DNA of 64,000 bases from NCBI GenBank assembly GCA_964203655.1, contig CAXNMJ010000002.1, positions 62,001-126,000 of the forward strand. Reading direction: 5' to 3'. The position numbers were made by a program, and so were the translations under genes. Positions 18,263-26,732 of the stretch are shown here, piece after piece; within the stretch, counting starts at the first letter, position 1, and each line of letters opens with the position of its first letter. The stretch comes from BACL27 sp947488385. Its GTDB lineage: Bacteria > Actinomycetota > Acidimicrobiia > Acidimicrobiales > Ilumatobacteraceae. The notes below the pieces were generated by a model, which did not search any database, was not told the DNA's origin, and worked only from the letters and a program-made list of their open reading frames with translations.

Positions 18263-18281
18263 GGCGAAAATTATTTTCGCC
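18263..18281 (+). promoter_or_regulatory. Perfect inverted repeat between acyl-CoA dehydrogenase and GH3 gene
   Basis: GGCGAAAATTATTTTCGCC has 8-bp arms and a TTA centre. It abuts the -10 box of the GH3 gene. No T-run follows, so an operator for a repressor of the glycosidase is likelier than a terminator. Confidence 0.4.
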
Positions 18282-18287
18282 TAGTCT
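18282..18287 (+). promoter_or_regulatory. -10 box (TAGTCT) of leaderless promoter
   Basis: TAGTCT ends 6 bases before GTG 18294, immediately downstream of the inverted repeat. Confidence 0.4.
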
Positions 18288-18293
18288 CATCGT

Positions 18294-20494
18294 GTGGCAA
18301 CCGCATACGAAACTGCACTCGAGAAAACTAAAACTGGTCTAAAACCTGAGGTAGTCGCGGCCGAGCTTGTTGCGTTAATGACGCTTGACGAAAAAGTTCA
18401 TTGCTTAGACGGCGGAGTTCCGTTTTGGGTGGGCATTAAAGACATAACAACAGGCGGCTATCACAGTCGCCCGTTTCAGGGCGGCCAAAGTTGAGCGACT
18501 CGGCATACCTGGTTTTCATTTTTCTGACGGCCCGCGAGGCGTTGTAGTTGGCGAAGCAACTGCATTTCCGGTGTCGATGGCACGTGGCGCAACTTTTGAC
18601 CCCGAACTTGAGGTGCGAGTCGGCGATGCCATCGGTAAAGAACTTCGCACAATCGGCGCCGATCTTTATGGCGGAATATGCGTCAACCTTGTTGCGTCAT
18701 CCTGCATGGGGACGAGCACAAGAAACTTATGGCGAAGACCCGCACCATGTTGGTGAAATGGGTGCCGCTCTAACTCGTGGCGCTCAACGCCATGTGATGG
18801 CAACTCTTAAACACTTTGCATTGAACTCAATGGAGAACGCGCGTTTCGGCGTCGATGTGACAGTCGATGAGCGTGCTTTGCACGAGGTTTATCTACCGCA
18901 TTTCAAACGCATCGTCGACGAAGGTGTCGCGTGCGTAATGACTGCGTATAACTCAGTGAACGGCCAATGGTGCAGTCAAAACGAAGAACTGCTTGCCGAG
19001 ATTTTGCGCGACGAATGGGGTTTCGCCGGTTTCGTTATTTCAGATTGGATATTTGGGGTTCGCGACGGTGTGAAATCGTTGCAAGCGGGTCTTGATGTTG
19101 AGATGCCTTATCGCATGATTCGAAACGCACCGATAGTTGCCGCGCTCGCAGAAGGTTTGATAACCGAAGAACTTGTCGACAGTGCAGTAACCCGCACAAT
19201 TGCCACGATGTTGAAGTTCAATATCGGCGAGTTGCCAGAGCGCGATCGCTCAGTTGTTTTGTGTAAAGAACACCTGATGCTTAGTCAAGAAGTCGCCGAG
19301 AAGTCGATGGTGCTTTTAAAAAATGAAAGTGTTGGCGGCACGGCTCTGTTGCCATTAGATCTGAAGCCTGGTTCGAAAATTGCGATGTTTGGTCGCCTTG
19401 CGGCCGCACGCAACATCGGCGACGGCGGCAGCAGCGATGTGATGGCTCCAAATGTCGTGACGCCATTTATGGGGATTCGCGAGCACTTTGCAAACTGTGA
19501 AGTTGCTCATGACCCACAGGCAAATCTTGCAACTCAAGTTCAGCAAGCCAGACAGTCTGACTTGGCGATTGTTGTTGTCGGCTACACAAAAGAAGAAGAA
19601 GGCGAATTTATTGGTGATTCTGAAGACACGGTTGACATGGCTAGACAAATTCCGCGACAAGATGACCCAGAATTGGCTCGCGAATACGAAAAATACATGC
19701 GCGAAAACCATCATTACGCGCCAGATGAGTTGCGAATTAAATCTCGCAATGGCACTTTCTCGATTGGTGGCGATCGAGAGTCAATTCGGTTGTCAGACGT
19801 TGACGTAGAACTAATTCACGCTGTTGCCAAAGTACAGCCGCGAACAATTGTCGTGATTGTCGCAGGCAGTGCCGTCGTAATGTCAGAGTGGATCAACGAA
19901 GTACCGGCAGTTGTCATGGGTTGGTATAGCGGCATCAACGGTGGTCGGGCACTTGCAAACATTTTGTCTGGCGCGGTAAATCCATCAGGTCGCTTGCCGT
20001 TTGTGATTCCGCATGACGAATCTCATTTGCCGTTTTTCGATCGCAATGCCAAGAAAATTACCTACGACTACTGGCATGGCCAATGGAAACTCGATCGCGA
20101 CGGAAACAAACCAATGTTTCCGTTTGGTTTTGGGTGCAGCTACACGAACTTTTCTTTTTCAAACCCCGAAGTCGAAGTTTCAGAAACGGTGAAGTTTCGC
20201 TGCTCGGTGCGCAATAACGGGTCGCGAGATGGCGCAACCGTCGTGCAAATTTACGCAGGTCGCATCAACTCAGCAATCGAGCGCCCGAAGCGCAGACTCG
20301 TCGCGTTCAAGCGCGTTGAAGTTCGTGCAGGCGAAACGGTGCAGGTTGAATGCGAGGCACTTTTACAAAATTTTGCTACACGCGATACTCAAACTCATAG
20401 TTGGTTCGTCGAACAAGGATTATGGAACTGTGAGATCTCTCAGTTCTCAGGTGACCCAGAATCTTTGCCTATCGCTCTCACGATTCGCCAGTGA
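18294..20494 (+). CDS. Glycoside hydrolase family 3, beta-glucosidase-like (two frameshifts)
   Basis: Hydrolyses non-reducing terminal beta-linked sugars, most often beta-glucose. No signal peptide is seen, so it is probably cytosolic. The start GTG 18294 gives LVALMTLDEKVHCLDG. Two extra bases break the frame: one G in the run 18479-18481 (restoring FQAAKVERLGIPGFHFSDGPRGV) and one at about 18691 (restoring CVNLLRHPAWGRAQETYGEDP). Beyond these come VMATLKHFALNSMENARFGVDV, the nucleophile Asp in GFAGFVISDWIFGVRDG, the (alpha/beta)6 domain with SMVLLKNES and GDGGSSDVMAPNVVTP, and a C-terminal fibronectin-III-like domain. The corrected length is about 733 aa, normal for the family. Confidence 0.87.
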
Positions 20495-20518
20495 ATAATT
20501 AATGCGTCACCCAAAGAC

Positions 20519-21283
20519 CTATTGAAAATTAGTGGCGATCATTACGTCGGTGGCTTTGAATAGCGCGACAACTTGTGAATCAGGAGCAAGGGATAATTCG
20601 TTTGCTGCATCATTGGTAATTGTCGAAGTCATGGTCTGGTCTGGCTCAAGGGTTAAGTAAACAGTTGACAGTGTGTCGCCATGGCGCACCTTGGCGACTC
20701 GTGCTCGCAGTTGATTGCGTGCACTCACCACTAATTGACCTGGGTGTCGTTCGGCGAGACTTTCGGTTGAGCCCTCAAGCTCGTCTAAAAAACGCAATGC
20801 TGCACGTGCTTGCTCGCGACGCCAAATTGAAACCGGAGCAGGCGAAGTGTCGGTGATCAGGGTTTTAACTCGTGCGTTAAGAGTGTTGCGCTGGTTCTTG
20901 ATCAGTTGTTTGCTGCTTTGTTCTAAAACTTGCAACAGCAAAATCTTGACAAGAAATTCGCTTCGCAGATCTCGAAGGTTTTGCACTGGTGAAGCAAGCC
21001 ACTGCTTTGCAGATCGTTCGCCGGACGCGGTGCACTTGAGTTTCCATTTGAGCTGACCGCGAACACCGGTTGATTCAATACTGCGCACCAGTTGTTGTGC
21101 TTCAAGTGACTTGACAGCGCGATAGACAACTGGTCGGCTTAGTGTCAGAACTTCGCCGATCGGTGTGCCAGGTTCAAACTGTTTGGCGAGTTCGTAGCCA
21201 TGACTTTCGCCGCGTGAAATTAGAACGAGACATGCGGCTGAGATCAGGTCGATGTTTAGCTTTTGGTCCAGTTTTTTAACCAT
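20519..21283 (-). CDS. PadR-type winged-helix regulator fused to a C-terminal Mop (molybdate-binding) domain
   Basis: 254 aa. Residues about 12-85 form a PadR winged helix (AACLVLISRGESHGYELAKQFEPGTPIGEVLTLSRPVVYRAVKSLEAQQLV). The middle, about 90-180, is helical and PadR-like. The last 70 residues (about 186-254) read as a Mop/TOBE domain: SARNQLRARVAKVRHGDTLSTVYLTL then TSTITNDAANELSLAPDSQVVALFKATDVMIAT. ModE, the classical molybdate sensor, pairs a different winged helix with Mop domains, so this looks like an independently built analogue. It is divergent from modABC, and the ModC of that operon lacks its own TOBE domain. The predicted role is molybdate-responsive repressor of the operon. 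Confidence 0.85.
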   Translation of the reverse strand: MVKKLDQKLNIDLISAACLVLISRGESHGYELAKQFEPGTPIGEVLTLSRPVVYRAVKSLEAQQLVRSIESTGVRGQLKWKLKCTASGERSAKQWLASPVQNLRDLRSEFLVKILLLQVLEQSSKQLIKNQRNTLNARVKTLITDTSPAPVSIWRREQARAALRFLDELEGSTESLAERHPGQLVVSARNQLRARVAKVRHGDTLSTVYLTLEPDQTMTSTITNDAANELSLAPDSQVVALFKATDVMIATNFQ

Positions 21284-21291
21284 ACATTTCT

Positions 21292-21312
21292 AATAGTACA
21301 GATAAAACTATT
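21292..21312 (+). promoter_or_regulatory. Inverted repeat, candidate operator of the Mop-PadR regulator
   Basis: AATAGT at 21292-21297 and ACTATT at 21307-21312 are inverted with a 9-base centre. Related half-sites follow at 21315-21320 (ATAGTT) and 21331-21336 (TAATAG). All lie in the 64-base divergent gap between regulator and modA. Confidence 0.4.
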
Positions 21313-21347
21313 GGATAGTTCAAAACGAATTAATAGCCTGCAAGACC

Positions 21348-22358
21348 GTGAAGTCAAAACCAAAAGCAACCAGCCTTCTCGTTATTTTGATGTTGCTGCC
21401 GATGAGCGCGACGGCTGGCGCCAAGAGTTATTTAGCCAAGCCGACGCTGAATTGGTTGGCGAGTTCGGTACCTCAGACTTCGAAAATTGACCTGTCAAAA
21501 ATAGTCGTTACCGATTCGATGGGTCGCAAAAGTTTTACGGCTAACGGCAATTGCACAGTCAATGGCAACAACTTAGTGACAAACAAAGTCGGCAAATGCA
21601 AACTTCAGCTGACAATTGCAGCAACTTCGAAGCACAATGCGATCTCTGCATCAACGACGATTGACGTTAAAAAGAAAGTCGAACTCAGTGTTCTTGTAAC
21701 TGTGTCGCTGAGTAAAGCCATTGAAGATTTACGCCTTGCATTCACGACAAAGTTTTTGCACGCCTCGGTGAGGTTCAATTTTTCTGGAAGTTCAACTCTT
21801 GTGACTCAAATTCAACAGGGAGCCCGAGTCGACATTGTGGTGCTAGCCGACACACTCAACATGGACAAAATAGTCGCAACAGGTGAGATTGATAAAAACT
21901 CAGTCACGATTTTGGTTCGCAACAAGTTGGCGATTCTCGTACAACGTGGCAATCCGTTAAAGATTTCAAACTTAAATGATCTAACTCGCTCTGGTCTGAA
22001 AGTTGTGCTTTGTGATGTCGCCCAGCCCTGCGGCAAATATGCAGAAAGTGTTGTGAGTAAAGCAAAAGTTTCTATTACCCCGGTCAGCCGAGAGTCAAGT
22101 GCCAGCGGGGTAGTTTCACGAATTGCTTCAGGTGAAGCCGATGCAGGTATCGCTTACATCACAGACGGACTTATTTCTGGCGACAAAGTTGATGCTGTAG
22201 TCATTGCCGATGCGTTGAATGTCGTCGCGCAGTATCCAATTGGCGTAGCGAAAAAGCCGCAAAGTAAGAACATCGACACAATCAACTCATTTATTGAAAT
22301 GGCAAAAAGCAAAGTCGGTAGAGAGATCTTTTCGGCGCGGGGGTTTATCGTTTCATGA
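21348..22358 (+). CDS. modA: Molybdate ABC transporter substrate-binding protein with N-terminal Ig-like extension
   Basis: Periplasmic or lipid-side binding protein for molybdate or tungstate, 336 aa from GTG 21348. A signal peptide covers residues 1-25. Residues about 30-108 are an extra beta-rich, Ig-like segment (two cysteines at 69 and 84, ending in the STTIDVKKK pattern of bacterial Ig-like repeats). The ModA domain runs from about 111 to the end: VELSVLVTVSLSKAIEDL, FNFSGSSTLVTQIQQGARVDIVVLAD, SGLKVVLCDVAQPCGKYAE and GEADAGIAYITD. Standard ModA is about 250 aa. There is no lipobox; the extension may position it at the cell wall. Its stop overlaps the modB start. Confidence 0.88.
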   Translation: MKSKPKATSLLVILMLLPMSATAGAKSYLAKPTLNWLASSVPQTSKIDLSKIVVTDSMGRKSFTANGNCTVNGNNLVTNKVGKCKLQLTIAATSKHNAISASTTIDVKKKVELSVLVTVSLSKAIEDLRLAFTTKFLHASVRFNFSGSSTLVTQIQQGARVDIVVLADTLNMDKIVATGEIDKNSVTILVRNKLAILVQRGNPLKISNLNDLTRSGLKVVLCDVAQPCGKYAESVVSKAKVSITPVSRESSASGVVSRIASGEADAGIAYITDGLISGDKVDAVVIADALNVVAQYPIGVAKKPQSKNIDTINSFIEMAKSKVGREIFSARGFIVS

Positions 22359-23158
22359 AACGCCAAATCTCGACACCGCGCGGTCTGTGGTTTATCGCCG
22401 TGCCCGGAATCGCGCTAGTTGTTATGCCTGTGCTTGCAGTTGTCTGGCGCACTAACTACGCAAATTTTTGGACTTCAATTTCAAGTGAGTCGTCACGTGT
22501 AGCGCTTTTGCTTTCGTTGCGAACGTCAATAATGGCAACTGTCCTTGCACTAATTTTTGGCACCCCGCTTGCGTGGCTATTGGCCAATCGGCAATTCAAA
22601 GGGCGTTTATTGCTTCGGGCGCTTTGCGTTTTACCAATGGTTTTGCCGCCAGTAGTTGGCGGTGTCGCACTTTTGTTTGCCTTCGGCCGTCGCAGTCCGA
22701 TTGGCGGCGTTTTAGACGACTGGTTTGGCATTCAACTTGCATTTACGCAAACCGCCGCGGTACTTGCCCAATTTTTTGTTGCTGCGCCATTTTTTATAGT
22801 CGTAATGGAAGCGGCATTTGAACAAGTAGACCAGCGAATTGTTGGCACAGCCCGAACATTTGGCGCTGGACCGTGGCGAACTTTTCTCACGGTCACTCTT
22901 GCATTGGTTCGACCGTCGTTGATTGCGGGTGTCGCTCTGACATGGGCGAGAGCATTAGGAGAATTTGGCGCAACGATTGCGTTTGCCGGCAACACACCAG
23001 GAAAAACCCAAACCGTGCCTCTGGCTGTTTATTCACAGTTGGAGTCTGGTGGTGACGATGCACTGGCGCTGTCAGTGTTGATGATCATCGTGTCGCTTGC
23101 AGTTTTAATTGGGCTTCGCAGCAGTTGGATAAGTGTTTTGAAGCGAGGTGGAGAATGA
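22355..23158 (+). CDS. modB: Molybdate ABC transporter permease
   Basis: 267 aa, binding-protein-dependent permease. The gene starts inside the modA stop (ATGA). About six membrane helices are seen. The EAA loop that contacts the ATPase is VEAAFEQVDQRIVGTARTFGAGPWRTFLTVTLALVRPSLIAG (about residues 150-193), followed by GEFGATIAFAGNTPGKTQT, which is characteristic of ModB/CysT-type permeases. Its stop overlaps the modC start. Confidence 0.93.
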   Translation: MKRQISTPRGLWFIAVPGIALVVMPVLAVVWRTNYANFWTSISSESSRVALLLSLRTSIMATVLALIFGTPLAWLLANRQFKGRLLLRALCVLPMVLPPVVGGVALLFAFGRRSPIGGVLDDWFGIQLAFTQTAAVLAQFFVAAPFFIVVMEAAFEQVDQRIVGTARTFGAGPWRTFLTVTLALVRPSLIAGVALTWARALGEFGATIAFAGNTPGKTQTVPLAVYSQLESGGDDALALSVLMIIVSLAVLIGLRSSWISVLKRGGE

Positions 23159-23814
23159 GTCTAAAAATTGACTGCCTACTTGAGCGAAACAATTTCAGAC
23201 TTGACGTTCAACTTGAAGCCAAACCGAGATCTGTTCTGGCGATCACTGGAGAAAACGGCTCAGGCAAAACATCGACGCTCGACATGATCTCGGGTTTGCT
23301 TGCGTGCACGAAAGGCAAAATCTTGTCGAATGACAAAGTGTTTGATGATGCGGCAACTGGCGAGTTTTTGCAGCCAGAATTTCGCGGTGTCTCAACTGTT
23401 TTTCAAGGTGGCAACCTTTTTAATCATCTCAGTGTTACTAGAAACATAACTTTTGGTCGGGGTGTTGCGTTTAAAGACACATCGAGGTTTCACGAGGTGG
23501 TTGCGCAATTTAATTTAGAGAGTTTGTTGTCGCACAAACCGTCAACACTCAGTGGTGGTCAACGACAACGGGTTGCCCTTGCCCGAGCATTTCTGGCGCC
23601 ATCAGAAGTTTTGCTGCTCGACGAACCAACGACATCGCTTGATATCGATTCGCGCGAAGGGGTAATCAAAACAATGCAGGACTTTTTCAAGACTTATAGC
23701 GGCGTGGTCATTTTGGTATCTCACGATGTTGCGGAAGTCGCAGAGTTGGCAACACAAGTGGCAAAAATTGAAGTGTCACGGGGCAAGACCACCGAAGCCA
23801 AACTTCGCGTGTAG
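23155..23814 (+). CDS. modC: Molybdate ABC transporter ATP-binding protein without TOBE domain
   Basis: 219 aa, ATPase driving molybdate import. The start ATG 23155 overlaps the modB stop. Walker A is GENGSGKTS at 32-40, the Q-loop VFQGGNLFNH at about 82-91, the signature LSGGQRQR at 132-139, Walker B VLLLDEPTT at 152-160, and the switch His is in VILVSHDVAE. It ends about 50 residues after the H-loop. Typical ModC (about 350 aa) carries a C-terminal Mop/TOBE sensor, which is missing here and present instead in the divergent regulator. Confidence 0.9.
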   Translation: MSLKIDCLLERNNFRLDVQLEAKPRSVLAITGENGSGKTSTLDMISGLLACTKGKILSNDKVFDDAATGEFLQPEFRGVSTVFQGGNLFNHLSVTRNITFGRGVAFKDTSRFHEVVAQFNLESLLSHKPSTLSGGQRQRVALARAFLAPSEVLLLDEPTTSLDIDSREGVIKTMQDFFKTYSGVVILVSHDVAEVAELATQVAKIEVSRGKTTEAKLRV

Positions 23815-23819
23815 AGCTC

Positions 23820-23825
23820 TAGAGT
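23820..23825 (+). promoter_or_regulatory. -10 box (TAGAGT) of leaderless promoter
   Basis: TAGAGT ends 6 bases before ATG 23832, so the crotonase gene probably has its own promoter despite the short gap to modC. Confidence 0.45.
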
Positions 23826-23831
23826 TGAGCC

Positions 23832-24554
23832 ATGAGCGAAAAACCAAATCAGTTCGCAAGTTTCGAAATTATTGAAGGCATTTCCGTCATCAAAATTGAT
23901 GATGGCAAGGCCAACGCTTTATCTTTGCCAATGCAACAAGCAATCAATTCGGCACTTGACGAAGCAGAAAAGTTAAAACAGCCTTTAGTGCTGACGGGAC
24001 GCTCAGGCATTTTGTCGGCAGGTTTTGATTTAAAGACCCTTGCTGCGGGTGGACCACCGGCAGTTGAGATGTTGAACGGTGGCATTAATCTTGCGCTTCG
24101 TTTGCTCAGTTTTCCGAGCCCCGTGATAGTCGCATGCCCCGGCCACGCCATCGCAATGGGTGTTTTTCTCTTACAAAGTTGCGATTATCGCATCGGGGTA
24201 GCGGGCGACTTCAAATATGTTGCCAACGAAGTAGCAATTGGCATGACTATGCCATTTTCAACGATCGAAATTTTGCGTCAACGTTTGACACCTGCGGCGC
24301 TCTCGCGTGCAGTGCTTTTAGCCGAGACTTTTACTCCGCAAAATGGCGTTGAGACAGGCTTTGTAGATCGCGTTGTATCAACCGAAGCCGAACTTATGCC
24401 CGCCGCAATCGAGTTCGCAAAATCAACTGCAACTTTGAATGCGGCTGCTCACTTGGCGAGCAAACTGCGGTTGCGCTCTGGTGCGCTGGCATCGATTCGC
24501 GACGGACTAGTAAAAGACAACGAGGGTTGGAAGAAACTTTTTCTAACTAGTTAA
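23832..24554 (+). CDS. Enoyl-CoA hydratase/isomerase family protein
   Basis: 240 aa crotonase-fold protein. Seen are KIDDGKANALSLPMQQAINSALDEA, the oxyanion-hole segments TGRSGILSAGFDLKTL and CPGHAIAMGVFLLQSCDYRIG, and the C-terminal trimerisation helix region. The catalytic glutamates of canonical hydratases (…E144/E164) are replaced or unclear: the segment after GDFKYVANEVAIGM has one Glu (NEVAIGM). The precise reaction is therefore uncertain; it could be hydratase, isomerase or thioester hydrolase. It is convergent with trhO, with a 4-base overlap. Confidence 0.84.
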   Translation: MSEKPNQFASFEIIEGISVIKIDDGKANALSLPMQQAINSALDEAEKLKQPLVLTGRSGILSAGFDLKTLAAGGPPAVEMLNGGINLALRLLSFPSPVIVACPGHAIAMGVFLLQSCDYRIGVAGDFKYVANEVAIGMTMPFSTIEILRQRLTPAALSRAVLLAETFTPQNGVETGFVDRVVSTEAELMPAAIEFAKSTATLNAAAHLASKLRLRSGALASIRDGLVKDNEGWKKLFLTS

Positions 24555-25441
24555 TTATCTTTTGCCCGACAATTCGGGCATAAGATTTTTGGTGTTTTAG
24601 TAGCGCACTCTGAGCAAACTAAAAACAAACATCGACACTCAAGATTCGCGCAGTCGTAAAACTGGTTTGTACTTGCCGAGCAATAGTCACACGAGCCCAA
24701 AACTTTGGCATGATCACTGAAGTCAATTTTCAAGCGCTTATCAAAAACGTAAAGCGAGCCTTCCCAGAGTGAGTCGTCGCCAAACTCTTCGCCATAGCGC
24801 ACGATTCCACCATCAATTTGGTAGACCTCTTTGAAGCCACGATTCTTCATCAACACCGAAAGCACTTCACATCTAATTCCGCCGGTGCAATATGTGACGA
24901 TTGGTTTTTCTTTGAGGTGATCGTACTTTCCGCTGTCAAGTTCATTAATAAAATCTGGCGTCGTCGTGACATCTGGGATTATCGCGTTCTTGAACTTTCC
25001 GATTCGCGCTTCGTGGGCGCTACGCCCGTCGAAAAATACGACTTCATCACCGCGTTCAGCCACAAGTTGGTTAACTTCACCTGGTTTTAAGTGCACGCCA
25101 CCACCGACAACACCGGTTTGATCAACCACGATTTCGTTTGACGCACCAAAAGTAACGATCTCGTCGCGCACTCGAATAGATAGCCGCGGAAACTCGTCGC
25201 CTATTGCCTCTGACCACTTGAAGTCAATTTCTTTGAATGGCGCAAATTCTTTTGTCGCGCGGATGTACTTTTTTACATTGGTCATCAATCCACCCACGGT
25301 TCCGTTGATGCCATCTTTCGAGATGATGATTCGCCCGTTGAGGTTGAACCTTTCGCAAAGGGCACGCTGCCAAAGTCGAATCGCCTCAGGGTCTGTTAGC
25401 GGCGCGAACTTATAAAAAAGGATGATTTTTGAGGGTTCTAT
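24551..25441 (-). CDS. trhO: tRNA uridine(34) hydroxylase TrhO (rhodanese family), unusual start
   Basis: Hydroxylates U34 of certain tRNAs to 5-hydroxyuridine. The N-terminal domain reads ILFYKFAPLTDPEAI...GRIIISKDGINGTVGG, the rhodanese domain includes the catalytic Cys in IVTYCTGGIRCEVLS, and the C-terminal zinc-type cysteines are CDYCSA, CANLECRC, CSEC and CPNC. The homologous N-terminus extends to about 25439 but contains no ATG, GTG or TTG before the upstream stop at about 25477. The nearest start-like codons are ATA 25441 and ATT 25450. TAAAAT lies 7 bases before ATA, matching the leaderless pattern. A base error in the start codon is equally possible. The length is about 296 aa. Confidence 0.87.
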   Translation of the reverse strand: MEPSKIILFYKFAPLTDPEAIRLWQRALCERFNLNGRIIISKDGINGTVGGLMTNVKKYIRATKEFAPFKEIDFKWSEAIGDEFPRLSIRVRDEIVTFGASNEIVVDQTGVVGGGVHLKPGEVNQLVAERGDEVVFFDGRSAHEARIGKFKNAIIPDVTTTPDFINELDSGKYDHLKEKPIVTYCTGGIRCEVLSVLMKNRGFKEVYQIDGGIVRYGEEFGDDSLWEGSLYVFDKRLKIDFSDHAKVLGSCDYCSASTNQFYDCANLECRCLFLVCSECATKTPKILCPNCRAKDN

Positions 25442-25497
25442 GAATCTAATTTTATGCCTAAGAATTTGGCGCGGCTATCGGCGTAGCATTATTAATC

Positions 25498-26718
25498 GTG
25501 GAAATCATGCAGTCGCAGAAGCTAGCCAATGTCCTATATGACATTCGTGGCCCCGTGCTTGAAGAAGCAAAGCGACTTGAGGCTCAAGGTCATCGAATAA
25601 TTAAGTTAAATATTGGCAATCCACAACCGTTTGGTTTTGAAACGCCACCAGAAGTGCTTGTCGAGGTTGTGCGCAACCTGCCGATTTCGCAGGGTTACTC
25701 GGACTCGCAAGGCATTTTGTCTGCGCGCACTGCAGTTGTTCAGAACTATCAAGAACGCGGCATCGACATCACCGATGTTGATGATGTTTGGCTCGGCAAC
25801 GGCGTCAGTGAGTTGATTCAAATTGCGCTGAACGCATTGTTAGATCACGGCGACGAAGTTTTGATCCCGGCACCCGATTATCCGCTTTGGACAGCAGCCA
25901 CAAGTTTGTCTGGTGGCACGCCGGTGCATTATTTGTGTGATGAGTCAAACGGTTGGATGCCGATGATGGAGAGCATTCGCGCAAAAGTAAGTGACCGCAC
26001 TAAAGCAATAGTTGTAATCAACCCGAACAATCCAACTGGTGCTGTTTATAGTCCAGAGATTTTGCGTGAGATTGCAGACTTTGCGGCCGAACGTGGTCTC
26101 ATCGTGATGGCCGACGAAATTTACGACAAGATTCTTTACGACGACGCTGTGCATACGACATTTGCGGCTATTGCACCAGATGTTTTCACGATGACATTTA
26201 ACGGTCTTTCAAAGGCCTATCGACTTGCTGGCTTTCGTGCCGCATGGATGGTGATGACGGGCCCACGCAAGCATGCGACAAGTTATATCGAAGGCATAAA
26301 TATGTTGACCAACATGAGGTTGTGCGCAAACGTACCGGCACAGCATGCGATTCAAACTGCGCTTGGCGGTCGACAGAGCATTAAAGACTTGGTTCTGCCA
26401 GGTGGTCGATTGCTAGAGCAGCGCGACGCGGCAGTCACCGCACTTGAAAAAATCCCGGGTGTTTCATGCGTCAAACCGCGAGGTGCACTTTATGTGTTTC
26501 CAAAACTTGATCCGCAGATCTACCCGATTGCTGATGATCGAAAATTTGTGCTCGAGTTTTTGCGTTCAGAGCATGTATTGGTAGTGCAGGGCACAGGCTT
26601 TAACTGGCCAACAACCGATCACTTGCGAATCGTGACTTTGCCTTATGCCAAAGATTTGACCGAAGCAATCGGCCGACTCGGCAACTTCTTGTCGAAGTAC
26701 GACCCGGCTAAAAAATAA
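25498..26718 (+). CDS. alaA: Alanine aminotransferase-like class I aminotransferase
   Basis: 406 aa, PLP fold-type I. Family blocks are LNIGNPQPFGFETP, GYSDSQGILSAR, WLGNGVSELIQ, APDYPLWTAATSLSGG, VVINPNNPTGAVYS, MADEIYDKILYDD, the Schiff-base Lys in TFNGLSKAYRLAGFRAAWM, and the substrate-carboxylate Arg in TTDHLRIVTLP. The pattern agrees closely with AlaA (YfbQ), which interconverts pyruvate plus glutamate with alanine plus 2-oxoglutarate. The start GTG 25498 has TAGCAT 8 bases before it. It is divergent from trhO. Confidence 0.88.
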   Translation: MEIMQSQKLANVLYDIRGPVLEEAKRLEAQGHRIIKLNIGNPQPFGFETPPEVLVEVVRNLPISQGYSDSQGILSARTAVVQNYQERGIDITDVDDVWLGNGVSELIQIALNALLDHGDEVLIPAPDYPLWTAATSLSGGTPVHYLCDESNGWMPMMESIRAKVSDRTKAIVVINPNNPTGAVYSPEILREIADFAAERGLIVMADEIYDKILYDDAVHTTFAAIAPDVFTMTFNGLSKAYRLAGFRAAWMVMTGPRKHATSYIEGINMLTNMRLCANVPAQHAIQTALGGRQSIKDLVLPGGRLLEQRDAAVTALEKIPGVSCVKPRGALYVFPKLDPQIYPIADDRKFVLEFLRSEHVLVVQGTGFNWPTTDHLRIVTLPYAKDLTEAIGRLGNFLSKYDPAKK

Positions 26719-26732
26719 TTATCGGGCGATAG

